Shown: positions 16,865 through 24,744 of the stretch, piece after piece
Position numbering within the stretch: the first letter of the stretch is position 1
Layout of the letters: each line of letters begins with the position of its first letter
Source of the DNA: Catellatospora sichuanensis
Lineage (GTDB): Bacteria > Actinomycetota > Actinomycetes > Mycobacteriales > Micromonosporaceae
Direction: 5' to 3'
DNA length: 64,000 bases
Assembly: GCF_007483665.1 (NCBI RefSeq)
Contig: NZ_ML660191.1
Location: 83,074-147,073 of the forward strand
Notes under the pieces: generated by a model
Database searches by the model: none
What the model was told of the DNA's origin: nothing
The model's input: the letters and a program-made list of their open reading frames with translations, nothing else
Translations under genes and position numbers: made by a program

Positions 16865-17074
16865 TCAGGATTCGTCGCGGGCATTCCTTCGCGGCGCGAT
16901 GAAGACGGCCCAGGCGGTCACACCCAGGGCCGGACCTAGCGCGACACCGAGAGCGACGTTGTCAAAAAAACCGCCGACGAGGACGCCGAAGGCAGCGCCA
17001 AATGCGATCCAGATCCCGAGATTTGCCCAGATCCCGAGACCTGCGGCGCCCGGGGGCGTGTTCTTGCTCGTCAT
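16865..17074 (-). CDS. Small two-helix glycine-rich membrane protein
   Basis: A 69-residue protein with two hydrophobic helices rich in Gly/Ala (I-W-I-A-F-G-A-A-F-G-V-L-V-G-G and a V-A-L-G-V-A-L-G-P-A-L-G repeat), suggesting helix packing by glycine zippers, and a basic C-terminal end (P-R-R-N-A-R). ATG 17074 follows GGGAGAG. Convergent with the STAND gene (31-nt gap). Function unknown. Confidence 0.6.
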   Translation of the reverse strand: MTSKNTPPGAAGLGIWANLGIWIAFGAAFGVLVGGFFDNVALGVALGPALGVTAWAVFIAPRRNARDES

Positions 17075-17559
17075 CGCATCTCTCCCAGGTCGCGGGCGGA
17101 AAGGCTGACAACCTGGCCCGCCACGGCGGATGCGCAACCAACTTCCTCCGCAACATATCACCCGACATCAAGGTTCCCGCCGCTGACCGCGGCGTCTCGG
17201 CACCGCAGCAGGCGTCGGCGCATCCTCGTCCAGGAGTCGGTCACCGCGCCGGCGGCCCCAAGAGGGGGCACGCGGCTTGGCCTGTTCCCGCTGGCGGCGC
17301 AGGCATCAAGGCGCAGGCATCAAACCGCGCGGCCCCCGGAACCATCACCGCCAGCGCAGCCACGCCCGCGCTACCGCACGCGCGCCACCTCCGGCGTCCC
17401 AGCAGACTGCCACAAAGTCAGCGATCCACGACTGAAGGGTTAGGCAGCCAGGGTCTCCTGGCCGAGGTCCCGCCGCCCCCCACGGATGGAGGTCTCTGTC
17501 TACTGTGGTCGGAGGTTTCGGTGGACACGCCGCCGGGACCGTCACGAAACGGGGTCAAC
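17075..17559. other. 485-bp intergenic region
   Basis: No convincing gene. It holds a tandem 14-bp duplication of GGCGCAGGCATCAA (17296-17309 and 17310-17323). Open frames here use atypical third-codon bases. It is presumably the promoter region for both flanking genes (minus at 17074, plus at 17560). Confidence 0.5.
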
Positions 17560-17964
17560 GTGTCCAATCTTCGGATCAACGCCTTCCGCGCGCTCGGTAT
17601 CGCCGGATTCGCGCTCGCCACGACACTCCTCGCCCACGAGGTCGCCCTCGCCGACACGGCGCAGACGCCGGTCGGCCAGCTGACCAGCACTCTCGACGGC
17701 TGCAACGACCTCGGTGCACAGGTGTACGTCGCTTTGACGGGCGGCCAGCCCAACACGGTGTACTCCGCGAGCACCGCCCGCGGCTACGACCACGACGACA
17801 CCTTCACCACCGACGCCAGCGGCAACGGCGCGGGCTACTTCCACAACGCCTGGGCCGACAGCGACCCGCGCTGGTCCGGCCCGGCCGTCATCACCGTCAC
17901 CGCGAACGGCCAGACCGGCACCGTGACGGTGCAGATCAACTGCCCGGACCCGAAGGGCGAGTAG
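17560..17964 (+). CDS. Small secreted protein of unknown function
   Basis: A 134-residue exported protein. The signal segment R-A-L-G-I-A-G-F-A-L-A-T-T-L-L-A ends at E-V-A-L-A-D-T, and the mature domain is about 105 residues. Two cysteines (in D-G-C-N-D and I-N-C-P-D) could form a disulfide joining the ends of a beta-sandwich. The Y-S-A-S-T and V-I-T-V-T-A-N-G-Q-T-G-T-V-T-V strands look immunoglobulin-like. GTG 17560 is chosen (GGGG six bases upstream); GTG 17521 would add 13 residues. Ends 7 nt from a convergent gene. Confidence 0.65.
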   Translation: MSNLRINAFRALGIAGFALATTLLAHEVALADTAQTPVGQLTSTLDGCNDLGAQVYVALTGGQPNTVYSASTARGYDHDDTFTTDASGNGAGYFHNAWADSDPRWSGPAVITVTANGQTGTVTVQINCPDPKGE

Positions 17965-17971
17965 TACCGGT

Positions 17972-18826
17972 CTACGAGCACCTGCACAGCCCCGACGCCG
18001 TAGGCGCGACGCCGCAGGCGCCGCAGACGTCCGCCCGCGGCTTTCGCGACCTCGGCGCCGGCGGGATCATGTCGGTAGCCCGTGCAGGGGGAGCGCTCGC
18101 CACCGGCGATCGCCGTGTTCCGGACTGGGTGACATGAACCGCGGGGAATTGTTGCAGTGCCGCGCGGACCCGGCCTTCTGTCAGCTTCGCCCAGCCGGGT
18201 CCGCGCTGTGAGAGCACCAGGGCGATCCGCCGGTAATCAGGCAGGGGAGAGGCGTCCCGCAGCGGTCGGGCGGCGGAGGCGATCTCGGCCATGGAGGGTG
18301 CCTGGCGACCGAGCTGGGGCGGGCCGCCGTTGACCCGGTCCTTGCGGCTCGGGCGCGCCGGACGGATCGCTGCGGGTGGGGTCGGCGTCCACTGCTCGAC
18401 ACGCTTCGGCTTGGCGGCGGGGACACCCGCGTTGCGGATGTCGGCGGCCGTGATGGCGACCCACCGCCCTCCGCGCTTTCGGAGGCGTTCGGCCACGGCG
18501 GCGTCGGGCAGGTGGGGTTCGCGGCATCGGACGGAGGTGATGGCGCCCCGCAGCCGCTTGGGGGAGATCGCGCGGGCGGCGGCGGCACCGTTTTGGGCCG
18601 GTGTGGCCGGGCGTGGGGCGGGCTGGCTGCGCCCCTCTGCGGCTCGGGGCTGCCGACTCTTCGCGGGAATGCGGGGCCGAGGTGGGCCCTGCGCGGTCAT
18701 GTGCTGGTCGAGCCAGCGGTCGGGCGTCCGGTCCGGGCGGTCGTCGTCCAGCCAGTGCCGCCCAGGAAGGTCGTCACCGCGGCCGGCCGCGTCGGCGTAC
18801 CAGTAGTCGATGTTGCGAGGCGCCAT
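17972..18826 (-). CDS. Unknown protein, two wHTH-like units and a Cys knuckle
   Basis: A 284-residue basic protein. The N-terminal segment (N-I-D-Y-W-Y-A-D-A) and a Pro/Ala/Arg-rich linker lead to a helical unit around R-G-A-I-T-S-V...I-T-A-A-D-I-R-N-A-G-V. A second unit, around D-Y-R-R-I-A-L-V-L-S-Q-R-G-P-G-W-A-K-L-T-E-G-R-V, follows. Both read like winged-helix folds in which the last helix is a candidate recognition helix. The C-terminus C-G-A-C-G-V...G-L-C-R-C could bind zinc. A nucleic-acid-binding role is inferred, not shown. ATG 18826 follows GGGGGA. Confidence 0.6.
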   Translation of the reverse strand: MAPRNIDYWYADAAGRGDDLPGRHWLDDDRPDRTPDRWLDQHMTAQGPPRPRIPAKSRQPRAAEGRSQPAPRPATPAQNGAAAARAISPKRLRGAITSVRCREPHLPDAAVAERLRKRGGRWVAITAADIRNAGVPAAKPKRVEQWTPTPPAAIRPARPSRKDRVNGGPPQLGRQAPSMAEIASAARPLRDASPLPDYRRIALVLSQRGPGWAKLTEGRVRAALQQFPAVHVTQSGTRRSPVASAPPARATDMIPPAPRSRKPRADVCGACGVAPTASGLCRCS

Positions 18827-19102
18827 CGCATCCCCCGAAGTCGCGCGTCCAATCCACCTGCGTCGACGCCGTGCGGAGCGTCCAGGTGGCCGACTCAATT
18901 CTCGGAAGCGGCGTATCGTATGTAAATGGCGATAACGGACATATGGCCGAATTGCTTAGGGGACTAGCGCCGGACGGTGGAGGGCAATCTGTGTGATTCT
19001 GAGTGGAATTCATCGAAGAAGTGGTGGCGCAGTGACGGAACGCTGCGCGCGGAGGGCTTCGCGATGAACGTGCGCCGACTGCGGACGGGCCCTGCTGATC
19101 GA

Positions 19103-19390
19103 TCAGGCGCCGCCGATCAGCGCTCGCAAAGCCGCACAGTGGCTCTCGTATGCCTGCTGACCTGCCTTGGTGATCCGGTAGGTCGTGCTGCTCCCGCGGC
19201 CGTGACCGTCCTTCGCCGAGCTGACGTAGCCGGCCGACTCCAGCGTGGACATCTGCTTCGACAGGTCCGACTCGGTGAGCTGCAGATGGTCCTTGAGGAA
19301 CCGGAACGACACCGAGGGCGCGTTGGCCAGGACGGCCATGGCCGCCAGACGCTTGGGCACGTGGATGACCGGATCCAGTCCGTCGATCAT
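19103..19390 (-). CDS. Winged-helix (ArsR/MarR-like) transcriptional regulator
   Basis: A 95-residue DNA-binding protein with one winged helix: S-V-S-F-R-F-L-K-D-H-L-Q-L-T-E-S-D-L-S-K-Q... (helices 2-3) and wing H-G-R-G-S-S-T-T-Y-R-I-T, the pattern of the short PadR/MarR-like regulators that sit beside membrane-protein genes. Its ATG overlaps the stop of the upstream membrane protein (ATGA), so the two are translationally coupled. The dyads at 19845-19897 are the likely autoregulatory sites. Confidence 0.82.
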   Translation of the reverse strand: MIDGLDPVIHVPKRLAAMAVLANAPSVSFRFLKDHLQLTESDLSKQMSTLESAGYVSSAKDGHGRGSSTTYRITKAGQQAYESHCAALRALIGGA

Positions 19391-19851
19391 TGCAGGCGGG
19401 CCCGGGTCTGGGCGGCGGCGTCGGCATAACGCCGCTCGTAGACGGCCAGGCCGACGGTCACCAGGACGAATGCGGCGCCGGCGGCGGCCGGGACGCCCGC
19501 GAACCACCAGGCGAGCGCGACGAGCAGCGCGATCACGGGCAAGGCGGCCGCGTATCCGCGCCAGACTCCGGCGATCTCGGCGGGCGGTGTTCCCTTGCCC
19601 GGCATGGGAAGCGCACCGTGTCGGCGTCGCATCCAGACGATGAACAGGGTCTCGACGGCGATCAGGGCGGCGAGTGAGCCCACGAACAGGCCCGCGTTCT
19701 CCCGCCACCAGGTGAAGGTGCCGATCATGGCGGCGACCCACGCGCCGACGGACGGTGCATACCACCACGGGGTGGGCGGGTAGTCGACGTAGGGGGCGGC
19801 GGCACCACGCTCGGCCGCCTTGAGCTGCTCCGCGAGGTCAATGCTTTCCAT
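19387..19851 (-). CDS. Multi-pass membrane protein coupled to regulator
   Basis: A 154-residue protein with an N-terminal soluble stretch (M-E-S-I-D-L-A-E-Q-L-K-A-A-E-R), then four hydrophobic segments (around W-V-A-A-M-I-G-T-F, F-V-G-S-L-A-A-L-I-A, L-P-V-I-A-L-L-V-A-L and A-A-F-V-L-V-T-V-G-L). Such small proteins commonly precede a winged-helix regulator in actinomycetes and may modulate it or be its target. The start codon itself lies inside the dyad TTTCCA-TGC-TGGAAA. Confidence 0.7.
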   Translation of the reverse strand: MESIDLAEQLKAAERGAAAPYVDYPPTPWWYAPSVGAWVAAMIGTFTWWRENAGLFVGSLAALIAVETLFIVWMRRRHGALPMPGKGTPPAEIAGVWRGYAAALPVIALLVALAWWFAGVPAAAGAAFVLVTVGLAVYERRYADAAAQTRARLQ

Positions 19852-19897
19852 GCTGGAAACCTTACGCGAAAACTTTCCACTTGTGCAAGTAGAAAGT
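19845..19897. promoter_or_regulatory. Two TTTCCA-type dyads over start and promoter
   Basis: Dyad 1 is TTTCCA-TGC-TGGAAA (19845-19859), perfect and covering the minus-strand start codon at 19851. Dyad 2 is 26 bp at 19872-19897: ACTTTC-c-ACTTG then CAAGT-a-GAAAGT sharing two central bases, one mismatch pair. Both contain CTTTCC/GGAAA(G). They are probable operators for the winged-helix regulator encoded in the same operon. Confidence 0.68.
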
Positions 19898-19942
19898 GAA
19901 GCCGCCGCGCAGGCCCGGCGACGGACGAGGCCGACCGGCAGG

Positions 19943-20410
19943 TCAGGTGACGCGGTAGGCGGTGTAGCGGACGCGGTCGGCTTCGCGGATCGCGGAGGCC
20001 ACGAACACCGACCGCTCGAGCATGGCCAGGCGGGGCGCGGAGGTCTCCAGGCGGACGCCGATACGGAAGTAGTAGTCGGACGGGTCCACCGGCTCGCCGC
20101 GCAGCAGTGCGCCGAGGACCTCCGGCGGCCCGCTGCGCACGCCGAACGTCCGGATGTAGACGTGTTGACCATCGGCCGTGCGCGCCGAGTAGCGGGTGTC
20201 GATCTCGATCGCCCCGTCGGCACGTACCAGCTGCCAGTCCGCGCCGCCGGGCAGGATCTCCGCGTCGAACAGGCCGCGGACCTGCCCGCCGACGATCGGC
20301 ACGACGCGGCGGTGCCCGGCCCGGGTCACCCCGTGATCCTCCAGCGGCCCCAGGCGGACCTCGACGTCGAACGCGTGCTCGAGCGCCGGTGTCGGCGCGG
20401 TGGTGGTCAC
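19943..20410 (-). CDS. DUF3237 family protein
   Basis: A 155-residue soluble protein matching the DUF3237 pattern: G-G-Q-V-R-G-L, then I-L-P-G-G-A-D-W-Q, D-G-A-I-E-I-D-T-R-Y and G-V-R-S-G-P-P-E-V-L. The family is a small beta-barrel often found beside catabolic enzymes; its reaction is not generally established. GTG 20410 overlaps the stop of the hydrolase gene, making it the last gene of a four-gene operon. Confidence 0.82.
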   Translation of the reverse strand: MTTTAPTPALEHAFDVEVRLGPLEDHGVTRAGHRRVVPIVGGQVRGLFDAEILPGGADWQLVRADGAIEIDTRYSARTADGQHVYIRTFGVRSGPPEVLGALLRGEPVDPSDYYFRIGVRLETSAPRLAMLERSVFVASAIREADRVRYTAYRVT

Positions 20411-22089
20411 GGCTGCCACACCGGCAGGTCGATCCGCGAGGCAATGGCCGTGGCGTGCGAGATCTCCTGCTCCGCGCGCCGGGTGGTCGCCGCGACCGCG
20501 GCGGGCTCGCCGGTGCCGGGGTTGCGGGCATACCGCGGGTGGGCTCCGGAGCTGATCTGCACGCCGATGCGGTGGCCCGCCGCGAAGCGGTGGAACGTCG
20601 GCCACAGTCGCACCTCGACCTCGCGGAAGCCCTCGTCGTCCGGCTCGGGATCGGTGGCGGTCGTGGCGACACTGCCGATGCGGCGGATGCCGTCGCAGAC
20701 GGTCATGGAGCGGCCGTCAGGGTGCACGTCGCAGATGCGTACGAACAGGTCCGCGCTGGGCTGGGAGGAGCGGAACCGGATCCGGGCCACCGGTTCCCCG
20801 GCGAGCACGGTCGCCGTGTCGAGGGCTTCGGTGCGGAACACGGCGACGTCGTCGCGGCGTTCGTGGGCGGCGTTGTCGAGCGGTCCGGAGTTCGGCTGCA
20901 GGCTCGGCCCGCCGACGGCGGGGGTGGGGTCGTCGGGGTCGTAGGTGTAGCGGGTGACGCCGCCGTCGGGGGCGGCCTGGCTGAGCAGGCCTGATCCGTG
21001 CAGGTGCCAGGGCTGCGCGGTGGCGCCGGCCGGCGGCCATTCCGGCAGGTCGTGCCACTGCTCCGCGCCGGTGAGGAAGGCGCGCACCGGCGCGACCCGG
21101 GTGTCCGGCCCGTTCGCGAGGTGCTCCCTGAGGAAGGCGACGGACTCGGACAGCGCCGGGCCGCCCATGCCGGCAGAGACGTGCCCCCAGGGGCCGATGG
21201 TCAGCCGGGGCGGCCGTCCGGCGGCCGCGAGCTGGGCGTGGTTGCGCAGCTGCCAGGGCAGGAAGATGTCGTACCAGCCGGTGATCATGTAGACGGGAGC
21301 GGTGACGTCGGGCACGGAGGCCGTGTGCGACTGCCGGGTCCAGTACTCGTCGGTGAGCTGCTCGTGGGCGACCCAGTCCTGGTACCAGTCGACCTCGCCG
21401 TCCGTGGCGGCGGTGTCGCCGGTGCTGAGCGGGAGCATGTCGAACGCCTCGGTGAGCTTGGGGTCGGGGCGCAGCACGGCCAGGATCAGCGGGAGGAAGC
21501 GGCGCTTGGCCATGCGGTCCATCATCTGCGTCCAGCCGAGCGCGTTGCGGAGCGAGAACGCGCCGTTGTCCCAGGTGATGGCACCGAAGTCGGGCATGGT
21601 CGTGATGAGGCAGAGCGCGTCGGGTGCGTTGGCGGGGTCCTCGCGCTGCATTCGGCCGGCCACCGCCCACTGGGTGTAGCCGAGGTAGCTGGGGCCGTAG
21701 GTGGCGACCGATCCGGTGAACCACGGCTGGCGGCGCACCCACCGGTGGGTCGCGATGCCGTCGCGCTGTTCGTCGACCTGCGGGTGGAACACCCCGGCCG
21801 AGCCCCAGGTGCCGCGGCAGCGCTGGGCCAGCACGGTGAATCCTTCGCGGGCGAGTGCGCGGGCCTGGGTGTCGGTGGCGCGGCGGCCGTACGGTCCGCG
21901 CATGACGATGGTCGGCAGGGGCGGCTGGACTTCGCCGACGGGCGCGATCAGGTCGGCGAGCAGTTCGGTGCCGTCGTCCATGGGCACGCGCAGATCCTTG
22001 CGGACCGTGATGTCGTAGGGGCCCGGCACTACCCCTTTGATCATGCGGGCTTGCATCCATCGGGAGAGCCGCTGGCCGAGCGTGGTCAT
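20407..22089 (-). CDS. CocE/NonD-family serine hydrolase
   Basis: A 560-residue alpha/beta hydrolase of the cocaine esterase/X-prolyl dipeptidyl peptidase group. The nucleophile Ser is in Y-G-P-S-Y-L-G, the oxyanion region in M-R-G-P-Y-G-R, the catalytic His in G-P-W-G-H-V, and a C-terminal jelly-roll domain follows (R-F-R-S-S...V-R-L-W-P-T-F-H-R-F-A-A-G-H-R). No signal peptide, so cytoplasmic. It should hydrolyse an ester or amide. The MarR gene upstream overlaps it by ATGA and the FAD monooxygenase lies before that, suggesting breakdown of one xenobiotic or plant compound. Confidence 0.88.
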   Translation of the reverse strand: MTTLGQRLSRWMQARMIKGVVPGPYDITVRKDLRVPMDDGTELLADLIAPVGEVQPPLPTIVMRGPYGRRATDTQARALAREGFTVLAQRCRGTWGSAGVFHPQVDEQRDGIATHRWVRRQPWFTGSVATYGPSYLGYTQWAVAGRMQREDPANAPDALCLITTMPDFGAITWDNGAFSLRNALGWTQMMDRMAKRRFLPLILAVLRPDPKLTEAFDMLPLSTGDTAATDGEVDWYQDWVAHEQLTDEYWTRQSHTASVPDVTAPVYMITGWYDIFLPWQLRNHAQLAAAGRPPRLTIGPWGHVSAGMGGPALSESVAFLREHLANGPDTRVAPVRAFLTGAEQWHDLPEWPPAGATAQPWHLHGSGLLSQAAPDGGVTRYTYDPDDPTPAVGGPSLQPNSGPLDNAAHERRDDVAVFRTEALDTATVLAGEPVARIRFRSSQPSADLFVRICDVHPDGRSMTVCDGIRRIGSVATTATDPEPDDEGFREVEVRLWPTFHRFAAGHRIGVQISSGAHPRYARNPGTGEPAAVAATTRRAEQEISHATAIASRIDLPVWQP

Positions 22090-22565
22090 GGCATGTCCTC
22101 GGGGGTTGAAGGGGACGGGTTCAGCCGGTGTGCGGCGAGCGCGGCGCGGAGCCGTTCGAGCGCCGGGACCGCGGCGGCGAGCGCGGCGCGGTCATCGGCG
22201 GGCAGCGTGGCGGCGGCCGTCGCGATGAGCCGGGCGCTGGCGCGGTCGAAGCGGTCGAACAGGTCGAGGGCTTTCGCGGAGGCGGCGACGGTGACGTGGC
22301 GGCGGTCGTCGGCGCGCTGGCGGCGGGCGATGAGGCCGCCGGCCTCCATGGTGCGCAGGAGGTTGCTGACCGTGGGGCGGCTCATGCCGAGGCGGGTGGC
22401 CAGCTCGCCGGGTGTCGCGACGGTGCCGGCGGGCAGCGCCCGGATGATCTCGATCTGCGCGTCGGGGATCTCCGGCAGGTCCTCGGCGGCGCGTGCCGCG
22501 GCAAGCAGCGTGCGCCGCAGCGGCGAGATGACCGCTGCCAGGTGAGCCGGGTCGAGGGTGCTCAT
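22086..22565 (-). CDS. MarR-family transcriptional regulator
   Basis: A 159-residue MarR protein: winged helix around T-P-G-E-L-A-T-R-L-G-M-S-R-P-T-V-S-N-L-L, wing R-R-Q-R-A-D-D-R-R-H-V-T-V, with N- and C-terminal dimerisation helices. It is embedded second in the operon, overlapping both neighbours by 4 nt. The dyad at 23847-23865 upstream of the operon is its likely operator; ligand unknown. Confidence 0.88.
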   Translation of the reverse strand: MSTLDPAHLAAVISPLRRTLLAAARAAEDLPEIPDAQIEIIRALPAGTVATPGELATRLGMSRPTVSNLLRTMEAGGLIARRQRADDRRHVTVAASAKALDLFDRFDRASARLIATAAATLPADDRAALAAAVPALERLRAALAAHRLNPSPSTPEDMP

Positions 22566-23821
22566 CGGGCGGTGTCCGGTGGGGTCAGCGAGGGGCGGGC
22601 GTTGAGCGCGTCGGGGTGGAACCCGGCGGCCCGCTTGTAGCCGGTGGCGATCTCGGTGAGTTCGTCGGCCGGGATGACGTCGTGGATGTGGCGGAAACCC
22701 TCGGGCGCTCGTTCGTGGGCCAGGACCATGACCTGCTCGGGGCCCTGTCGGCGGTTGCTCAGCACGAGCGCGGTGGTGGCCGGGCGGCGGTCTGCCTCGT
22801 ACGCGGCGAGCGCCTGCCCGGTCGTCGGCGCGGTGGCGAGGTGGAAGGCGAGCGTGCGTGCGTCGAGGATCGCCTGGGACGCGCCGTTGGAGCCGTTGGG
22901 GTACATGGGGTGGGCGGCGTCGCCGAGCAGGGTCGAGTGGCCGTGGGTCCACCGGTCGATCGGATCGCGGTCGACCATCGGGTATTCGAGGATCTCGTCG
23001 GCGGCCGCGATGACGGCGGGCACGTCGAGCCAGCTGAAACGCCAGTCGCGGAACAGGCCGAGGACCGGTGCGGGGTCGACGGCGCGGTTCCAGTCGGCGG
23101 TCGCGCCGTCCGCGCCGTCGGCACGGCGTTCGGCGATGAAGTTGACGCGTGCGTGTCCCGTGGCGTCGGGCGCGCCGACCGGGTAGGCGACGAACTTCTG
23201 CTCGCCGTCACCTGCCATGACCATGGTGCGTCCGTCGAGGTAGGCGGGGACCGTGGCGGTGCCCCGCCACAGGGTCAGCCCGTTCCAGACGGGGTCGCCC
23301 TCGTCGGGGTGGTGCTGGCGGCGCAGCGCGGAGTGGATGCCGTCGGCCCCGATGACGAGTTCGGCCTCGACGCGGACCTCGCCGCCGGCCGTGTCGAAGA
23401 TCGCGACGTCGGAGTGCGGGCCGTGTTCGACCGCGGTGAGCCGGTGTCCTGGCTGGACGGTGTCCGCGCCGAGCCGCTCCCGGACCGCGTCGAGCAGGGC
23501 GAGTTGCAGGCGTCCGCGGTACACCGACAGCTGCGGCCAGCGGTAGCCGGCGTCCAGGCCGCGGGGCTCGCTCCAGATCGGCTGGCCGTACCGGTTGAAG
23601 TAGGCGAGCGTGCCCGGGGCGACCCCGAGTTCGGCGACGCGATCGCCCAGACCCAGTTCGGTCAGCTCGCGGACGGCGTGGGGGAGCAGGTTGATGCCGA
23701 CGCCGAGTGGTCGCAGCTCGGCGACGCGGTCGAACACGCGGATGGCACGGAACCCGGCCTGGTGCAGGCTCAGCGCGGCGGTGAGCCCGCCGATGCCCGC
23801 GCCGATGATCGCGATCGTCAT
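22562..23821 (-). CDS. FAD-dependent aromatic monooxygenase
   Basis: A 419-residue class A flavoprotein hydroxylase. The GxGxxG dinucleotide fold G-A-G-I-G-G is at residues 7-12, the DG motif in I-G-A-D-G-I-H-S-A-L-R, and the GD motif in L-L-G-D-A-A-H-P-M-Y-P. NAD(P)H-dependent ring hydroxylation of a phenolic or heteroaromatic substrate is expected. ATG 23821 follows GGGAG. It leads the operon with MarR, CocE hydrolase and DUF3237. Confidence 0.9.
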   Translation of the reverse strand: MTIAIIGAGIGGLTAALSLHQAGFRAIRVFDRVAELRPLGVGINLLPHAVRELTELGLGDRVAELGVAPGTLAYFNRYGQPIWSEPRGLDAGYRWPQLSVYRGRLQLALLDAVRERLGADTVQPGHRLTAVEHGPHSDVAIFDTAGGEVRVEAELVIGADGIHSALRRQHHPDEGDPVWNGLTLWRGTATVPAYLDGRTMVMAGDGEQKFVAYPVGAPDATGHARVNFIAERRADGADGATADWNRAVDPAPVLGLFRDWRFSWLDVPAVIAAADEILEYPMVDRDPIDRWTHGHSTLLGDAAHPMYPNGSNGASQAILDARTLAFHLATAPTTGQALAAYEADRRPATTALVLSNRRQGPEQVMVLAHERAPEGFRHIHDVIPADELTEIATGYKRAAGFHPDALNARPSLTPPDTAR

Positions 23822-23846
23822 CTGGACTCCCGTCGAGTGGCCCGTA

Positions 23847-23865
23847 TAGTTTTGGAACAAAGCTA
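23847..23865 (-). promoter_or_regulatory. Operator-like dyad upstream of monooxygenase operon
   Basis: TAG-t-TTTG-gaa-CAAA-g-CTA (23847-23865) is a 19-bp dyad with one mismatched pair. It is AT-rich against its surroundings and lies 26 bp before the operon's ATG. A minus-strand TTGACA (23877-23872) sits just upstream, although no good -10 at 17 bp is evident. Most likely the MarR binding site. Confidence 0.6.
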
Positions 23866-23892
23866 ATACGTTGTCAAGAGCCGGTTCGGTGC

Positions 23893-23923
23893 TTGACCTC
23901 GCCCCGAGGGCACGCCGCAGACT
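23893..23923 (+). promoter_or_regulatory. MerR-type promoter with 19-bp spacer
   Basis: TTGACC (23893-23898) and CAGACT (23918-23923) are separated by 19 bp, the over-long spacing that MerR proteins activate by DNA distortion. The spacer holds the dyad CCTCG-ccc-CGAGG (23897-23909). The predicted start site coincides with GTG 23930, so the mRNA is leaderless. Confidence 0.75.
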
Positions 23924-23929
23924 TGCCGG

Positions 23930-24730
23930 GTGGCACGGGATCAGCTGTTGGCGGGGGAGTTCGGGGCGGCGGCGCGGCTGTCGCCGAAAGCGCTGCGCCT
24001 GTACGCCGAACAGGGCCTGCTGCCGCCCGCGCGGGTGGACCCGGCGACCGGATACCGCTACTACAGCCCCGACCAGCTGCCCCGCGCCCGCCTGGTCGCC
24101 CGGCTGCGCCGGCTGGGGCTGCCGCTGGCCAGGATCGCCGTGCTGGCCGACCTGACCCCGCAGGACCGGGCGCTCGAACTGCGCGGATGGCTGCACGCGC
24201 AGCGCAGCCTGCTCGACGACCGGGCGGCGGTGGTCGAAGCCGCGCAAGGGTCGTCCGCCGACAGCGGCCTCGCCGACGCCGTGGCGATGCGGGACGTGCC
24301 GGCCGTGAAGGTCCTCGGCCGCCGGCACCGGATCGACTCGACCGCGCTGCCCGAGTTCACCCGCGTGGCGGAACAGGACATCCGCGCTCAGTTGCGGACC
24401 TCGGGGCTGGCGGCGGACGGTCGCCGGTTCGTGTTCTTCGAGGACCTGATCACCGCCGACAGCGACGGGTATGTGGAGGTGGCGGTCGCCTGCGAAGGCA
24501 GCGTCGAACCCGTCGGCGACCTGCACGTCCGCCTGGTGCCGGCACACACCGCCGTGTACCTGCCGGTGCCGCCCGGACACGAGGACCTGCCCCTGATCCT
24601 GCGGGTCTACGACGCCGTCGAGGCCTGGACGGACGCCCGCCCCGGCGTCGTCTGCACCGGCCACCCCTACGAGATCTATCCAGGCACCGGCTCGCGCTTC
24701 GACGTCGCGTACCCGGTCACCGTTCACTGA
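23930..24730 (+). CDS. MerR-family regulator with GyrI-like C-terminus
   Basis: A 266-residue regulator. The N-terminal MerR winged helix (about residues 10-80) shows L-S-P-K-A-L-R-L-Y-A-E-Q-G-L-L-P-P and the wing R-V-D-P-A-T-G-Y-R-Y-Y-S. The C-terminal about 160 residues look like a GyrI/effector-binding small-molecule domain (P-A-V-K-V-L-G-R-R-H, ending in a G-x-P-Y-E-I-Y segment), as in BmrR-type multidrug sensors. GTG 23930 is fixed by the promoter. It should activate its own operon, including the BtrH_N-like gene 14 nt downstream. Confidence 0.88.
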   Translation: MARDQLLAGEFGAAARLSPKALRLYAEQGLLPPARVDPATGYRYYSPDQLPRARLVARLRRLGLPLARIAVLADLTPQDRALELRGWLHAQRSLLDDRAAVVEAAQGSSADSGLADAVAMRDVPAVKVLGRRHRIDSTALPEFTRVAEQDIRAQLRTSGLAADGRRFVFFEDLITADSDGYVEVAVACEGSVEPVGDLHVRLVPAHTAVYLPVPPGHEDLPLILRVYDAVEAWTDARPGVVCTGHPYEIYPGTGSRFDVAYPVTVH

Positions 24731-24744
24731 CCGAGAGGTTTTCC

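Noticed and set aside
17296..17323. Tandem 14-bp duplication considered as a CRISPR-like or att repeat
   Set aside because: Two copies only, directly adjacent with no spacer; simple local duplication.
17345..17545. Minus-strand frame resembling an integrase or other tail
   Set aside because: 66 residues only, no catalytic motif, no tRNA or att-like repeat nearby.
18977..19429. Plus-strand frame overlapping the winged-helix regulator
   Set aside because: It runs antisense over a well-supported gene, and only its first 30 residues look unusual; no ribosome site.
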